From: Actinoallomurus bryophytorum
GTDB taxonomy: Bacteria; Actinomycetota; Actinomycetes; Streptosporangiales; Streptosporangiaceae
Direction: 5' to 3'
Length of the DNA stretch: 64,000 nucleotides
NCBI RefSeq assembly: GCF_006716425.1
Contig: NZ_VFOZ01000002.1
Location: forward strand, 868,001-932,000
Part shown: positions 17,560 to 26,174 of the stretch, piece by piece
How positions within the stretch are numbered: position 1 is the stretch's first letter
Layout: every line of letters starts with the position of its first letter
Position numbers and translations under genes: made by a program
The notes under the pieces: model-generated
Told to the model about the DNA's origin: nothing
Databases searched by the model: none
Seen by the model: the letters and a program-made list of their open reading frames with translations, nothing else

Positions 17560-19907
17560 CCGTTACAGCGGAGAAGATGGTCGGCGCCCGCATCGAGCGG
17601 CGCGAGGACGAGCGGCTGCTCACCGGCAAGGGCCGGTACGTCGACGACCTCGACATCCCGGGCGCCCTCGCGGCGGCGTTCCTGCGCTCGCCGAACGCGC
17701 ACGCCCGCATCCTGAACATCGACATGAGCGCGGCACGCGAGCTGCCCGGCGTCGTCGCGGTGTTCTCCGGCGCGGACCTCATGGAGATCCAGAAGCCGCT
17801 CGCGCCGAAGGTCATGCACCCCAAGCTGAAGGACCTCCCCCGGCTGCCGATGCCGCCGGAGGAGGTGCACTTCGTCGGGGAGCCGGTGGCGATCGTGGTC
17901 GCCGAGTCCCGCTACATCGCCGAGGACGCGCTGGAGCTGATCGACGTCGACTGGGAGGTGCTCCCGGCGATCGCCTCCACGGCCGCCGCGCTGGCCCCCG
18001 ATGCGCCGCTCGCCAACTCCAAGGCCGACAGCAACCTCGCCGTCCTGCTCACGCAGCACTGCGGTGACCCCGACGAGGCTTTGCGCACCGCGCCGCACAC
18101 GCTGTCGGAGGAGTTCTTCGTCATGCGGGGCGGCGGGCACTCGATGGAGACCCGGGGCACCGCGGCGCGCTTCGACCCGGCCACCGGCCAGGTGACGATC
18201 TGGGACAACACCCAGTCGCCGCACTACGCGCGGCAGCAGCTCTCGATGATCTACGAGATGGCCGAGGACGACATCCGCGTCATCGCGCCGCCGGACGTCG
18301 GCGGCGGCTTCGGCCCCAAGGCGCAGTTCTACGGCGAGGAAGTCGTCATCCCCTGGGTCGCCATGAAGATCGGCCGGGCGGTCAAGTGGATCGAGGACCG
18401 CCAGGAGAACTTCTCCAGCACCATGATGGAACGCTCGCAGACACACCACATGCGGGTGGCCTTCGACGATGACGGCATGCTGCTGGCCATCCACGACGTC
18501 ATCGAGCACGACCAGGGTGCGTACTGCGCCGGCCTGCAGGTGCCCTCGATCACGACGAGCACCGTGCCGGGGCCGTACAGGATCCCGAACATCCACACCG
18601 AGCTGCGCGCCTGCTACACCAACATGGTGCCGACCTCCTCGGTACGCGGCGCGGGCCGCCCGCAGGCGGTGTTCGCGATGGAACGCATGATGGACCGGAT
18701 CGCCGAATACCTCGACCTGGACCCGGCCGAGGTCCGCGCCCGTAACCTCATCCCCAAGTCGGAGATGCCGTACAAGGTCGGCATCACGTTCCGTGACGGG
18801 AGCCCGCTGACCTACGACAGCGGCGACTTCCCGCTGCTGCTGTCCGGCACGCTGGAGCGCTTCGGCTACGAGCAGGCGCGGGCCGAGCAGGCGGCGATGC
18901 GCGAGCAGGGACGCTATGTCGGCATCGGGATCGCGGCGTACGTCGAAGGCTGCGGCCTCGGGCCGTACGAGGGCGCCAAGGTCCGGCTCACCAACACGGG
19001 CAGAATCCTCGTCACGCTCGCGGCGGCGCCGCAGGGCCAGGGGTACGAGACCGTGTACGCGCAGATCGCCTCGGACGCGATCGGGCTCGACATGGAATAC
19101 ATCGAGGTCAAGACCGGCGACACCAGCAAGATCCCGTTCGGGCAGGGCACGTTCGCCTCACGGATCACCGCGACCGCCGGGCCGGCCGTGCACAACGCCG
19201 CGACGGAGATGGGTGAGCGGCTGGCCGACACCGCGGCGCAGATTCTGGGTGGCGACCCGGCGGACATCACCTTCGAGGGCGACCTGGCCTGTCTGGGCGG
19301 CAACCCGGAGAAATCGGTATCTCTGCTCGATATTGCCCGAGTGGCCAACATAGGCAAACATGGGATCACCCTGCCCAAAGGCATCCGGGCCGGGCTGGAG
19401 ACCTCGAGTTACTTCGCGCCCGAACGCGCCGCGTACGCCAGCGGTGCTCACGCCGCACTCGTCGAGGTGGACCCCGAGACGGGAGGCGTGACCATCCTTC
19501 GTTATGTCATCGGCCACGACTGCGGCAACGTCATCAACCCGCTGCTGGTGGACGGCCAGGTCCTGGGCGGTTTCGCGCACGGGATCGGGAACGCGATGTA
19601 CGAAGAGCCCGTCTACGACGCGGAGGGGCAGCCGCAGGCCGCGAGCTACCTCGACTACGCGCTCGTGTCGGCGGCCGAGGTGCCGAACGCCGAGCTGTTC
19701 CACATCCACACGCCGAGCCCGCTGAACCCTCTGGGCGTCAAGGGCGCCGGGGAGGGCGGTACGATCCCGGCCCCCGCGACCATCGCGAACGCCGTGGAAG
19801 ACGCCCTGCGTCCCTTCCGCGTTCGCGTGAACCGCGCCCCGGTGACTCCCGCCCGCATCGTGGAGGCGATCTACGGCGACGACCGTACGCCTCCGGAAGG
19901 ACCCTAA
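17556..19907 (+). CDS. Xanthine dehydrogenase family molybdopterin subunit (CoxL-like, form II)
   Basis: A 783-residue large subunit binding the molybdenum cofactor. The active-site loop reads SSVRGAGRPQAVFAMERMMDR, i.e. the RGAGR type of form II or hydroxylases, not the CSFR loop of true CO dehydrogenase. The catalytic Glu is in GVKGAGEGGTIPAPATIANA. It should hydroxylate an aromatic or N-heteroaromatic ring with water; CO oxidation is unlikely. GTG 17556 overlaps the CoxS stop (GTGA); the longer open frame upstream shadows coxS. The stop is directly followed by the ATG of the CoxG-like gene. Confidence 0.94.
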   Translation: MTVTAEKMVGARIERREDERLLTGKGRYVDDLDIPGALAAAFLRSPNAHARILNIDMSAARELPGVVAVFSGADLMEIQKPLAPKVMHPKLKDLPRLPMPPEEVHFVGEPVAIVVAESRYIAEDALELIDVDWEVLPAIASTAAALAPDAPLANSKADSNLAVLLTQHCGDPDEALRTAPHTLSEEFFVMRGGGHSMETRGTAARFDPATGQVTIWDNTQSPHYARQQLSMIYEMAEDDIRVIAPPDVGGGFGPKAQFYGEEVVIPWVAMKIGRAVKWIEDRQENFSSTMMERSQTHHMRVAFDDDGMLLAIHDVIEHDQGAYCAGLQVPSITTSTVPGPYRIPNIHTELRACYTNMVPTSSVRGAGRPQAVFAMERMMDRIAEYLDLDPAEVRARNLIPKSEMPYKVGITFRDGSPLTYDSGDFPLLLSGTLERFGYEQARAEQAAMREQGRYVGIGIAAYVEGCGLGPYEGAKVRLTNTGRILVTLAAAPQGQGYETVYAQIASDAIGLDMEYIEVKTGDTSKIPFGQGTFASRITATAGPAVHNAATEMGERLADTAAQILGGDPADITFEGDLACLGGNPEKSVSLLDIARVANIGKHGITLPKGIRAGLETSSYFAPERAAYASGAHAALVEVDPETGGVTILRYVIGHDCGNVINPLLVDGQVLGGFAHGIGNAMYEEPVYDAEGQPQAASYLDYALVSAAEVPNAELFHIHTPSPLNPLGVKGAGEGGTIPAPATIANAVEDALRPFRVRVNRAPVTPARIVEAIYGDDRTPPEGP

Positions 19908-20828
19908 ATGATCATCGAGAACTCCTTCGACGTCGACGCCGACCCGGACCGGGTGTTCGACTTCCTGCAGAACCCGCACAACGTCGCCACCTGCTTCCCC
20001 GGAGCCGAGCTCACCGAGGATCTTGGTGACGACCAGTACAAGGGCAAGGTGAAGATCAAGCTCGGCCCGGTCACGGCGGCGTTCTCCGGCATCGCCAAGA
20101 TCACCGAGAAGGACGCGACGGAGCGCCTGGCGGTCCTGGTCGCGGAGGGCAAGGACGCACGCGGATCGGGCACTGCGAAGGCGACCGCGACGATGAAGGT
20201 CGAGGCGACCGAGACCGGCTCCAGCGTGCTGCTGAAGACCGACCTGACGATCTCCGGCAAGCTCGCACAGTTCGGCCGCGGCATCATGGCCGACGTCTCC
20301 GGGCGAATGGTCAACGACCTCGCCGTACGGGTACGGGAGCGCATCGAGGCGGAGAAGGCGAGCGACGACGCCGATGCGGCGTCGGCCGCCGAGGCCGAAG
20401 CCGAGGCAGCGCCGGCCGAGACCGCTGCCACTGAAGTGGCACCGGGCGAAGGTTCGACCGCACCCACACCGGCGTCCGCGCCCGCCGAGACGGCGCCTGC
20501 CCAGAGCACGCCCGCCGCCACGTCTGAGGTCGAGGCGGCGGCCGATCCCGGTGCGCTCTCCGGCGCGACCACCGACAGCGCGACGGCCACCACTCCGCCC
20601 CAGGCAGGATCCGAGGCCGCGGCGAAGGCTCCGGCGACGACTCCCGCCACGACCTCGGCGAAGGCCGCGGCCACCACCCCCGCCGCCAAGGCACCCGCGG
20701 CATCGTCGGAGCCGGCGGGCGCGATCAAGGCGAGCACCCTCCTGAAGGTGATGGTGGCAGGCATGTTCCGACGTCTGTTCGCCCGCCTGCGCGGCCGCTC
20801 ACACGACGCCGAGGCACCAAAGGGCTGA
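19908..20828 (+). CDS. CoxG-family (SRPBCC) protein with long Ala/Pro/Thr tail
   Basis: A 306-residue protein. Residues 1-150 are a CoxG/SRPBCC helix-grip domain (IENSFDVDADPDRVFDFLQN ... GADLTED-type strand ... MADVSGRMVNDLAVRVRERIEAE). CoxG proteins help mature or membrane-dock molybdenum hydroxylases. Residues about 155-275 are a low-complexity Ala/Pro/Thr/Glu linker, then a basic amphipathic end (LLKVMVAGMFRRLFARLRGR) that could bind the membrane. The tail roughly doubles the family length. ATG follows the CoxL stop without a gap. Last gene of the operon. Confidence 0.88.
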   Translation: MIIENSFDVDADPDRVFDFLQNPHNVATCFPGAELTEDLGDDQYKGKVKIKLGPVTAAFSGIAKITEKDATERLAVLVAEGKDARGSGTAKATATMKVEATETGSSVLLKTDLTISGKLAQFGRGIMADVSGRMVNDLAVRVRERIEAEKASDDADAASAAEAEAEAAPAETAATEVAPGEGSTAPTPASAPAETAPAQSTPAATSEVEAAADPGALSGATTDSATATTPPQAGSEAAAKAPATTPATTSAKAAATTPAAKAPAASSEPAGAIKASTLLKVMVAGMFRRLFARLRGRSHDAEAPKG

Positions 20829-21027
20829 GCATCGCCTCGGACACCTACGCCGCGGTCCGGCGCGGGTGCCCGAGGCCGTTTCGCGGTCCGTACCTGCCTC
20901 TGCCTGCTGTCGGGTTCGCCGCGAAGAAGCACGTGGTCGAGCCACCAGAGCTTGATTCGGACAGATGGGAACCGCAGCCTGAACGGGATGCTCCAAACCT
21001 GGAGCTAGCCCCCGTAAGGAGGAACCC

Positions 21028-21525
21028 GTGAACGCCAACACGGTAATCGCCGTTTGCGCCACCGTCATAGCTTTAGGTTCGCTCTGGATCTCCTACACGC
21101 AGGCACGTGCAACAGAGTCACACAATCGTCAGACCGTAAGGCCCCTGTTAAAGATCCGACGAATTAAGAACTACGCCAACCAGGAAACGGGCCTCCAGAT
21201 TATCAACGCCGGACTGGGCCCTGCGATCATCACCGAATCGGTGGTATCACTGGACGGCAAGATAATCGGGCAATGGAATCTGGACACGTATCACAAGGTC
21301 GTCGCCGTCGCTGCACTACCGATAGAACCCTATGTCTACACGGCATTCAGCGGCACCACCATCCTTGTCGGACAGACAAGCTTCCTGCTGCACCTCGACG
21401 ACTACGTCGACGAAGAGCACGACTGGTTTTGGAAGCTCATCTCACAGCGCATCGACATTGAGATTCACTACGAATCTCTTTACGGCGGCGAGGACTACAG
21501 AGTCGAGTTGCCGCCTCTGAGCTGA
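21028..21525 (+). CDS. Hypothetical membrane-anchored protein, low-GC codon use
   Basis: A 165-residue protein of unknown function. The first 25 residues form a single hydrophobic anchor (VIAVCATVIALGSLWISY), followed by a short helix and a mostly beta C-terminal domain (LLKIRRIKNYANQETGL ...). A strong GGAGG precedes the GTG. Codon use is clearly less GC-biased than in the neighbours (many A/T third positions), which suggests recent transfer. The 200 bases before it hold nothing recognisable. Similar single-anchor proteins occur in actinomycetes without known role. Confidence 0.7.
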   Translation: MNANTVIAVCATVIALGSLWISYTQARATESHNRQTVRPLLKIRRIKNYANQETGLQIINAGLGPAIITESVVSLDGKIIGQWNLDTYHKVVAVAALPIEPYVYTAFSGTTILVGQTSFLLHLDDYVDEEHDWFWKLISQRIDIEIHYESLYGGEDYRVELPPLS

Positions 21526-21584
21526 TCGGCGATCGGCGGACCCCTCGCTCGCGGAACGACGACGGGGCGGTAGATTCCGGGTTC

Positions 21585-22292
21585 GTGGCTGAACCAGTGG
21601 AAGCGGTGCTGTTCGACTTCTCCGGGACCCTGATGCGGGGCGAGCCGGCCGACCGGCGGGTGGCCTTCGTGCTGGCCGAGGCGGGCATCGCGCTGCCGGA
21701 GGCGGAGATACACGAGTGGGCCCGCCGGCTGGAGAGGTCCGGTGGGCTGCCCGGCGGGCAGCATCGCGGGGCCGTGCCGGACGAGATTCGCGCCACCTGG
21801 GAGCGCCGGGACCTCGAACCCGCCGCCCACCGTGGCGCCTTCACCTGGCTGATCAACAACTCCGGATGGCCCTGGCCCGAACTGGCCGACGCCGTCTACG
21901 ACCAGTGCACCCGGCCGCACGAGTGGGCTCCGTACCCGGACACGCTCCCCGCCCTGAGGGCACTGGCCGAGCGCGGGATCCGTACGGCCGTCGTCAGCAA
22001 CATCGGCTGGGACCCCCGGCCCGTACTGGCCGCTCACGGCATCGCGGACCTCGTCGACGCGATTCTGCTGTCCTATGAGGAGGGGTGCCAGAAGCCGGAC
22101 CCCGCGCTGTTCCGCAAGGCGTGCGCGCGGCTCGGCTCCGATCCGGCCCGTACGCTCATGGTCGGCGACGACCGGCGCGCCGACGGGGGTGCCGAGGCGG
22201 TCGGGATCCGGACGTTCTTCGTGGACCCGGTGCCCGTCGCGGAACGGCCCGACGGGTTCGGCCCGCTGCTCGCCGAGGCCGGCGTCGGCTGA
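21585..22292 (+). CDS. HAD-superfamily hydrolase
   Basis: A 235-residue HAD phosphatase. Motif I VLFDFSGTLM (nucleophile Asp, second Asp replaced by Ser), motif II TAVVSNIGW, motif III Lys in GCQKPDPALFRKA and motif IV MVGDDRRADGGAEAVGIRTFFV. The Ser at the general acid/base position suggests an altered rather than standard phosphatase. The GTG start has a poor ribosome site. Its stop directly abuts the convergent AraC gene. Confidence 0.85.
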   Translation: MAEPVEAVLFDFSGTLMRGEPADRRVAFVLAEAGIALPEAEIHEWARRLERSGGLPGGQHRGAVPDEIRATWERRDLEPAAHRGAFTWLINNSGWPWPELADAVYDQCTRPHEWAPYPDTLPALRALAERGIRTAVVSNIGWDPRPVLAAHGIADLVDAILLSYEEGCQKPDPALFRKACARLGSDPARTLMVGDDRRADGGAEAVGIRTFFVDPVPVAERPDGFGPLLAEAGVG

Positions 22293-23240
22293 TCAGCCCT
22301 GGACGACGGCCCGATGCTCCTGCGGGCTGATCCCCTTCTCACGCTTGAAGGCGGCGCTGAGCGCGAACGCGCTGCCGTACCCGACGCGGCGGGCGACAGC
22401 GGCGACGGTCGCGTCCGGTTCGCGCAGCAGGTCGGCGGCAAGGGACAGGCGCAGACCGGTGAGGTAGGTCATGGGCGGTTCGCCGACCAGTTCGGTGAAG
22501 CGCCGGGCGAGGGTCGCGCGTGACAGGCCCGCCCTCGCCGCCAGCGTCGCCACGGTCCAGGGGTGGGCCGGGTCCTCGTGCAGAAAACGCAGCGCCGGGC
22601 CGACGACCGGGTCACCGTGGGCGCGGTACCACCCCGGCACCTCGGCCTCAGGACGGGAGAACCAGGCCCGCAGTACAGCGGTGAGCAGCAGATCGAGCAG
22701 CCGGTCCAGAAGGGCCTCCTGACCGGGCGCGTCACGGCCCAGCTCCTCGTCGAGCAGGGGCAGCAGAGAGGAGTCCCACGCGTCGGCGGGGAGCACGAGC
22801 AGCATCGGCAGCGCTCTCAGGAGGCGGCCGCTGACCTCGCCGTCCAGCTGGTAGGTGCCGGTGAACATCGTCACCGAGCCGTCCGGGGCGTCCAGGGTGT
22901 CGCCCCACGTACGCAGGCCGAGCGCCATCGCCTCGGACAGGGACTCCCCCTCCGGGGTGGTGCAGTGCTGCCCGGGGTGGATCACGACCCGCGGCGGTGT
23001 GGCCGGGTCGTCGGCGACGGTGTACGGGGCCGGGCCGCGGATGACCGCGACGTCACCGGGGCGCAGTCGCATGGCCTCTCCCGTGTCCGGAACGACCCAC
23101 GCTTCGTTCCGTACGACCGACACCAGGGTCAGCGGCGCCCGGTCCTGGATCCGCAGCGACCAGGGCGGCGTCAGGATCGACCGGAGCAGGAACGCTCCCC
23201 TGGCCCTCGCCCCGTCCAGCAGGCTCGCGAGTCCGTCCAT
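22293..23240 (-). CDS. AraC-family regulator with cupin-type sensor domain
   Basis: A 315-residue regulator. The N-terminal half is a cupin-like sensor (APLTLVSVVRNEAWVVPDTG, RLRPGDVAVIRG); the C-terminal half has the two AraC helix-turn-helices (WTVATLAARAGLSRATLARRF and VAAVARRVGYGSAFALSAAF). ATG 23240 is chosen because AGGG lies 8 bases upstream; a GTG at 23246 is possible. The divergent neighbour is a DUF1772 membrane protein, the likely target. Confidence 0.92.
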   Translation of the reverse strand: MDGLASLLDGARARGAFLLRSILTPPWSLRIQDRAPLTLVSVVRNEAWVVPDTGEAMRLRPGDVAVIRGPAPYTVADDPATPPRVVIHPGQHCTTPEGESLSEAMALGLRTWGDTLDAPDGSVTMFTGTYQLDGEVSGRLLRALPMLLVLPADAWDSSLLPLLDEELGRDAPGQEALLDRLLDLLLTAVLRAWFSRPEAEVPGWYRAHGDPVVGPALRFLHEDPAHPWTVATLAARAGLSRATLARRFTELVGEPPMTYLTGLRLSLAADLLREPDATVAAVARRVGYGSAFALSAAFKREKGISPQEHRAVVQG

Positions 23241-23323
23241 GCGCACACCCTAAGACGCACACGCATCCATGTGAGCTTCTCGCCGATGGTCCCGGCCGGG
23301 CGGCAGGCGATTCACTGGTCGGC

Positions 23324-23818
23324 ATGAAGATCCTGGCGGGCATCTCCGCTGCCATCACTCTGTTGCTGACCGGCGCCATGGCCGGTCTTTTCTTCGCCTA
23401 CTCGGCCTCGGTGATGATCGGGCTCGACGCGATCAGACCGGAGCAGGCGATCGCCGCGATGCGGAGCATCAACGTGAAGATCCAGAACGCGGTGTTCCTC
23501 CCGGCGTTCCTCCTCGTGCCGGTCCTGGCCGTGGCGACCGGCGTACTGCTCCTCGTACTCGGGCAGCGCGCCGCGGGGCTCGTGTTCTTCCTCGCGGCGG
23601 CCGCCTACGTCCTCGGGGTGCTCGTCCCGAGCTTCGCGGTCAACATCCCGATGAACGACGCGCTCGACACGGCGAAGGTGCCGGCCGGCGACGCGGCGCG
23701 CGTGTGGTCGGACTACTCCTCCCGCTGGACCCTGTGGAACCACGTCCGCACCGTGTTCAGCTCGCTCGGCCTGCTCCTCGCCGGCCTGGGCCTGTTCATC
23801 TGGGACCGGCACGCGTGA
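23324..23818 (+). CDS. DUF1772 / anthrone-oxygenase-like membrane protein
   Basis: A 164-residue protein with four membrane helices (residues about 5-30, 60-80, 85-105 and 140-160) and the conserved VPSFAVNIPMNDALD loop with the following WSDYSSRWTLWNHVRT of DUF1772 proteins. Some fungal relatives are anthrone oxygenases; the bacterial role is unknown. It starts 83 bases from the divergent AraC gene, which probably controls it. Confidence 0.85.
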   Translation: MKILAGISAAITLLLTGAMAGLFFAYSASVMIGLDAIRPEQAIAAMRSINVKIQNAVFLPAFLLVPVLAVATGVLLLVLGQRAAGLVFFLAAAAYVLGVLVPSFAVNIPMNDALDTAKVPAGDAARVWSDYSSRWTLWNHVRTVFSSLGLLLAGLGLFIWDRHA

Positions 23819-23845
23819 GACGGCGCGGAGGACGACTGGGCGCGG

Positions 23846-24487
23846 TCAGGCGGGGCCGCGCGCGAAGATGACGGCTCCCGGGCCGTCGTCGTCCGGCCCG
23901 ATGACCAGTTCGGCCTCGATCGTGAACCCCGCGTCACGAAGCCAGTCCGCGATCTTGCTCGGCCGGCGCCGGTGAGTGTCAACGTTGATCGGGCGACCCG
24001 TGTAGCCCTCGGACGTGTGTCGCGTCTCGTCACCGACGTGGAAGCCGACCAGCAGCGGACCCCCTGGGCGCAACACCCGGCGGAACTGCTCGAACACGCC
24101 GGGCACGGCGTGGTCGGGCACGTGGATCACGGACCAGAGCGCGAGTACGCCGGCGACTGAGTCGTCCGCCAGGTCGAGGTCGGTCATCGTCCCGACCTCG
24201 AAGCGCAGGCCGGGGTAGTCGCGCCGCGCGATGGCGACCATCTCGGGCGAGATGTCGATGCCGAACGCGTCCACTCCGAGATCGTGGAGGTGGCCGGTGA
24301 CGTAGCCCGGCCCGCAGCCGACATCGGCGACCGGCCCACCTCCGGCACCTTGTACCAGCTCGGCGAACAACGCCAGGCTCGCGCGTAGGTAAGGCCTCGC
24401 ACCGAGCAGTCCACGCACCTTCTCGGCGTATCCGGAGGCGTCGGTGTCGTACGAGGAACGGGTGTCGGACAGCCAGGTGTCAGGCAT
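23846..24487 (-). CDS. Class I SAM-dependent methyltransferase
   Basis: A 213-residue methyltransferase. The SAM-binding loop is VADVGCGPGYVTGHL, followed by the acidic strand end FGIDISPEMVAIAR and motif LRPGGPLLVGFHVGD. Substrate unknown. ATG 24487 is preferred to a start 18 bases earlier because the fold begins right after it. Converges with the DUF1772 gene and is separated by about 70 bases from the CGNR gene. Confidence 0.9.
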   Translation of the reverse strand: MPDTWLSDTRSSYDTDASGYAEKVRGLLGARPYLRASLALFAELVQGAGGGPVADVGCGPGYVTGHLHDLGVDAFGIDISPEMVAIARRDYPGLRFEVGTMTDLDLADDSVAGVLALWSVIHVPDHAVPGVFEQFRRVLRPGGPLLVGFHVGDETRHTSEGYTGRPINVDTHRRRPSKIADWLRDAGFTIEAELVIGPDDDGPGAVIFARGPA

Positions 24488-24560
24488 GCGCGACACGCTA
24501 GCCAATACGTCGGCCTCCGGCGCTGAAAGGGGTACGTTCGCCCGATTTGATCACCGTGGA

Positions 24561-25130
24561 TCAGCGGGTACGGGCGCGGAACGCGGCGGTCTTGACGCGG
24601 TTCTGGCACGCGGTCGAGCAGAAGCGGCGGGTGCCGTTGCGCGAGGTGTCGACGTAGACGCGGTCGCAGTGCGGTGCGGTGCAGACGCCCAGCCGGTCCG
24701 CGAACTCGCTGCCGAGCACGACCGCCAGGCCGGTCGCGCAGCCCGCCACCCATTCAGGCCCCACATCTCCGGCGGGCCCGTGGAAGTGCAGGTGCCAGGG
24801 CTCGCCGTCGTGGCGGTCCAGGTGCGGGCGTGCCCGCGTCACCTCCAGGAGGTGGTTCACCTGATGCGCCGCGGTGTCGATGTCGTCATCGGTCACCGCG
24901 GCGAAGACGACGCGCAGTTCGGTGGCCATGTCGGCGAGCACGTCGGCGTCGCTCTCGCCGAGCTCGCCGAAGCCGATCTCGGCCAGCGTCGCGCGCCGGT
25001 CCGTGCCCTCCGGCGGCACGTACGGACGGCCGCGCCGCTCCCCCGCGGTGAGCGTGTTGACCAGGCGTACGGCGTGGCCGACGACCAGATCGGTGTGACT
25101 GTTGAAGTTCACTTGACCAGTTACATCCAT
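24561..25130 (-). CDS. CGNR zinc-finger / ABATE-domain regulator
   Basis: A 189-residue protein with an N-terminal ABATE (stress-induced) domain and a C-terminal CGNR-type zinc finger: CTAPHCDRVYVDTSRNGTRR then FCSTACQNRVKTAAFRAR. Members are thought to be stress-responsive DNA-binding regulators. It is divergent from a SAM methyltransferase gene with only 53 bases between the starts, so it probably regulates that gene and itself. Confidence 0.9.
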   Translation of the reverse strand: MDVTGQVNFNSHTDLVVGHAVRLVNTLTAGERRGRPYVPPEGTDRRATLAEIGFGELGESDADVLADMATELRVVFAAVTDDDIDTAAHQVNHLLEVTRARPHLDRHDGEPWHLHFHGPAGDVGPEWVAGCATGLAVVLGSEFADRLGVCTAPHCDRVYVDTSRNGTRRFCSTACQNRVKTAAFRARTR

Positions 25131-25183
25131 CCGTTCTAGGTTGTGACTGTCGAAATGATAGACGACAGTGACGGGAGTCGCTC

Positions 25184-25942
25184 ATGCTCACGACCACGGT
25201 GGCACGGACCTGGATCTCCCGCTGGGATCGCCAGCAGGAGGGCTACCTCCCCGACCGTGAGGAACGCTTCACCGCCCTGATCGACGCGGTCGAGGCGGGC
25301 GCCGGACGGCCCGACCCGCTCGTGCTCGACCTGGGCTGCGGGCCCGGCTCGCTGTCCGCCCGGCTGCTCGACCGCCTCCCGCGCGCCACCGTCGTCGCGA
25401 TCGACACCGACCCGCTGCTGCTCGCGCTGGCCCGCGGCGCACACCCGGGCCGTACGGAGCTGCGGTTCGCCGACCTCGACCTGCGGACGCCGGGCTGGGC
25501 GGCCGCGCTCGACCTGGACCGCCCGGCCGACGCCGCGGTCAGCACGACGGCGCTGCACTGGCTCCCCGAGCCGGGCCTGCGCACGGCGTACGCCGAACTG
25601 GCCTCGGTGCTCCGTCCCGGCGGGCTGTTCCTGAACGGAGACCACATGGAGGTCGGCGAGTCCACGCTGCACCGGCTGGAGCGCGCACTGGCCGAGCGTG
25701 CCACGCAGCGCCGGTTCGGCGAGGACGGGCCGGAGGACTGGCGGCAGTGGTGGGACGCGGCCGCCGCGGACCCGGCGCTGGCAGAACTCGTCGCCGCCCG
25801 TACGGCCGCCGCCGACCACCACGGCTCGGAGTCCGCCCACCTGTCCGTCCACACCGCCGCCCTCCGCGACGCGGGCTTCGGCGAGATGGGCACGCTCTGG
25901 CAGCACGGCGACAACCGGCTCCTCTGCGCCATTCGCACCTGA
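25184..25942 (+). CDS. Class I SAM-dependent methyltransferase
   Basis: A 252-residue methyltransferase with the SAM loop VLDLGCGPGSLSARLLDRL, acidic residue in VVAIDTDPLLLALA and the LRPGGLFLNGDHMEVGE strand. Close in pattern to trans-aconitate-methyltransferase-like proteins, but the substrate is unknown. GGGAG lies 6 bases before ATG 25184. Divergent from the CGNR regulator. Confidence 0.9.
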   Translation: MLTTTVARTWISRWDRQQEGYLPDREERFTALIDAVEAGAGRPDPLVLDLGCGPGSLSARLLDRLPRATVVAIDTDPLLLALARGAHPGRTELRFADLDLRTPGWAAALDLDRPADAAVSTTALHWLPEPGLRTAYAELASVLRPGGLFLNGDHMEVGESTLHRLERALAERATQRRFGEDGPEDWRQWWDAAAADPALAELVAARTAAADHHGSESAHLSVHTAALRDAGFGEMGTLWQHGDNRLLCAIRT

Positions 25943-25997
25943 CCTCCCACGGCGGTCGCGGGAACGGTGCGACCGGGCACGCGGCACACCACGATGA

Positions 25998-26174
25998 GGC
26001 AATGGACGGACTCTCCTCAGCAATGCCAAGGAACGCCTGCTGATCAGCGGCCTGGGCATCGAGCTGCTGTGCGACCGGTTCCGCCTTGATACGCAGCCTC
26101 AGCCCGGGCCGCGGTCGCGGCACCCGGCCGGCGAGCCGGACGCCGCGACCGTGCACGTCAGGCCGGCGCGGTGA
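25998..26174 (+). pseudogene. Possible C-terminal gene remnant
   Basis: After an in-frame stop a short frame reads GNGRTLLSNAKERLLISGLG and then IELLCDRFRLDT before a Pro/Arg-rich end. It looks like the tail of a helical protein but has no start codon or ribosome site. It overlaps the end of the convergent hydrolase by 17 bases. I do not recognise the family; treat as a fragment at best. Confidence 0.25.

Noticed and set aside
15945-18596. An 883-codon minus-strand open frame opposite the cox genes
   Set aside because: Shadow of the CoxM/S/L coding strand; Arg/Asp/Val-rich translation with no domain, while the plus strand encodes clear enzymes.
17556-19907. CO dehydrogenase
   Set aside because: The active-site loop is RGAGR, not the CSFR loop of true (form I) CO dehydrogenase, so a hydroxylase of organic rings is more likely.
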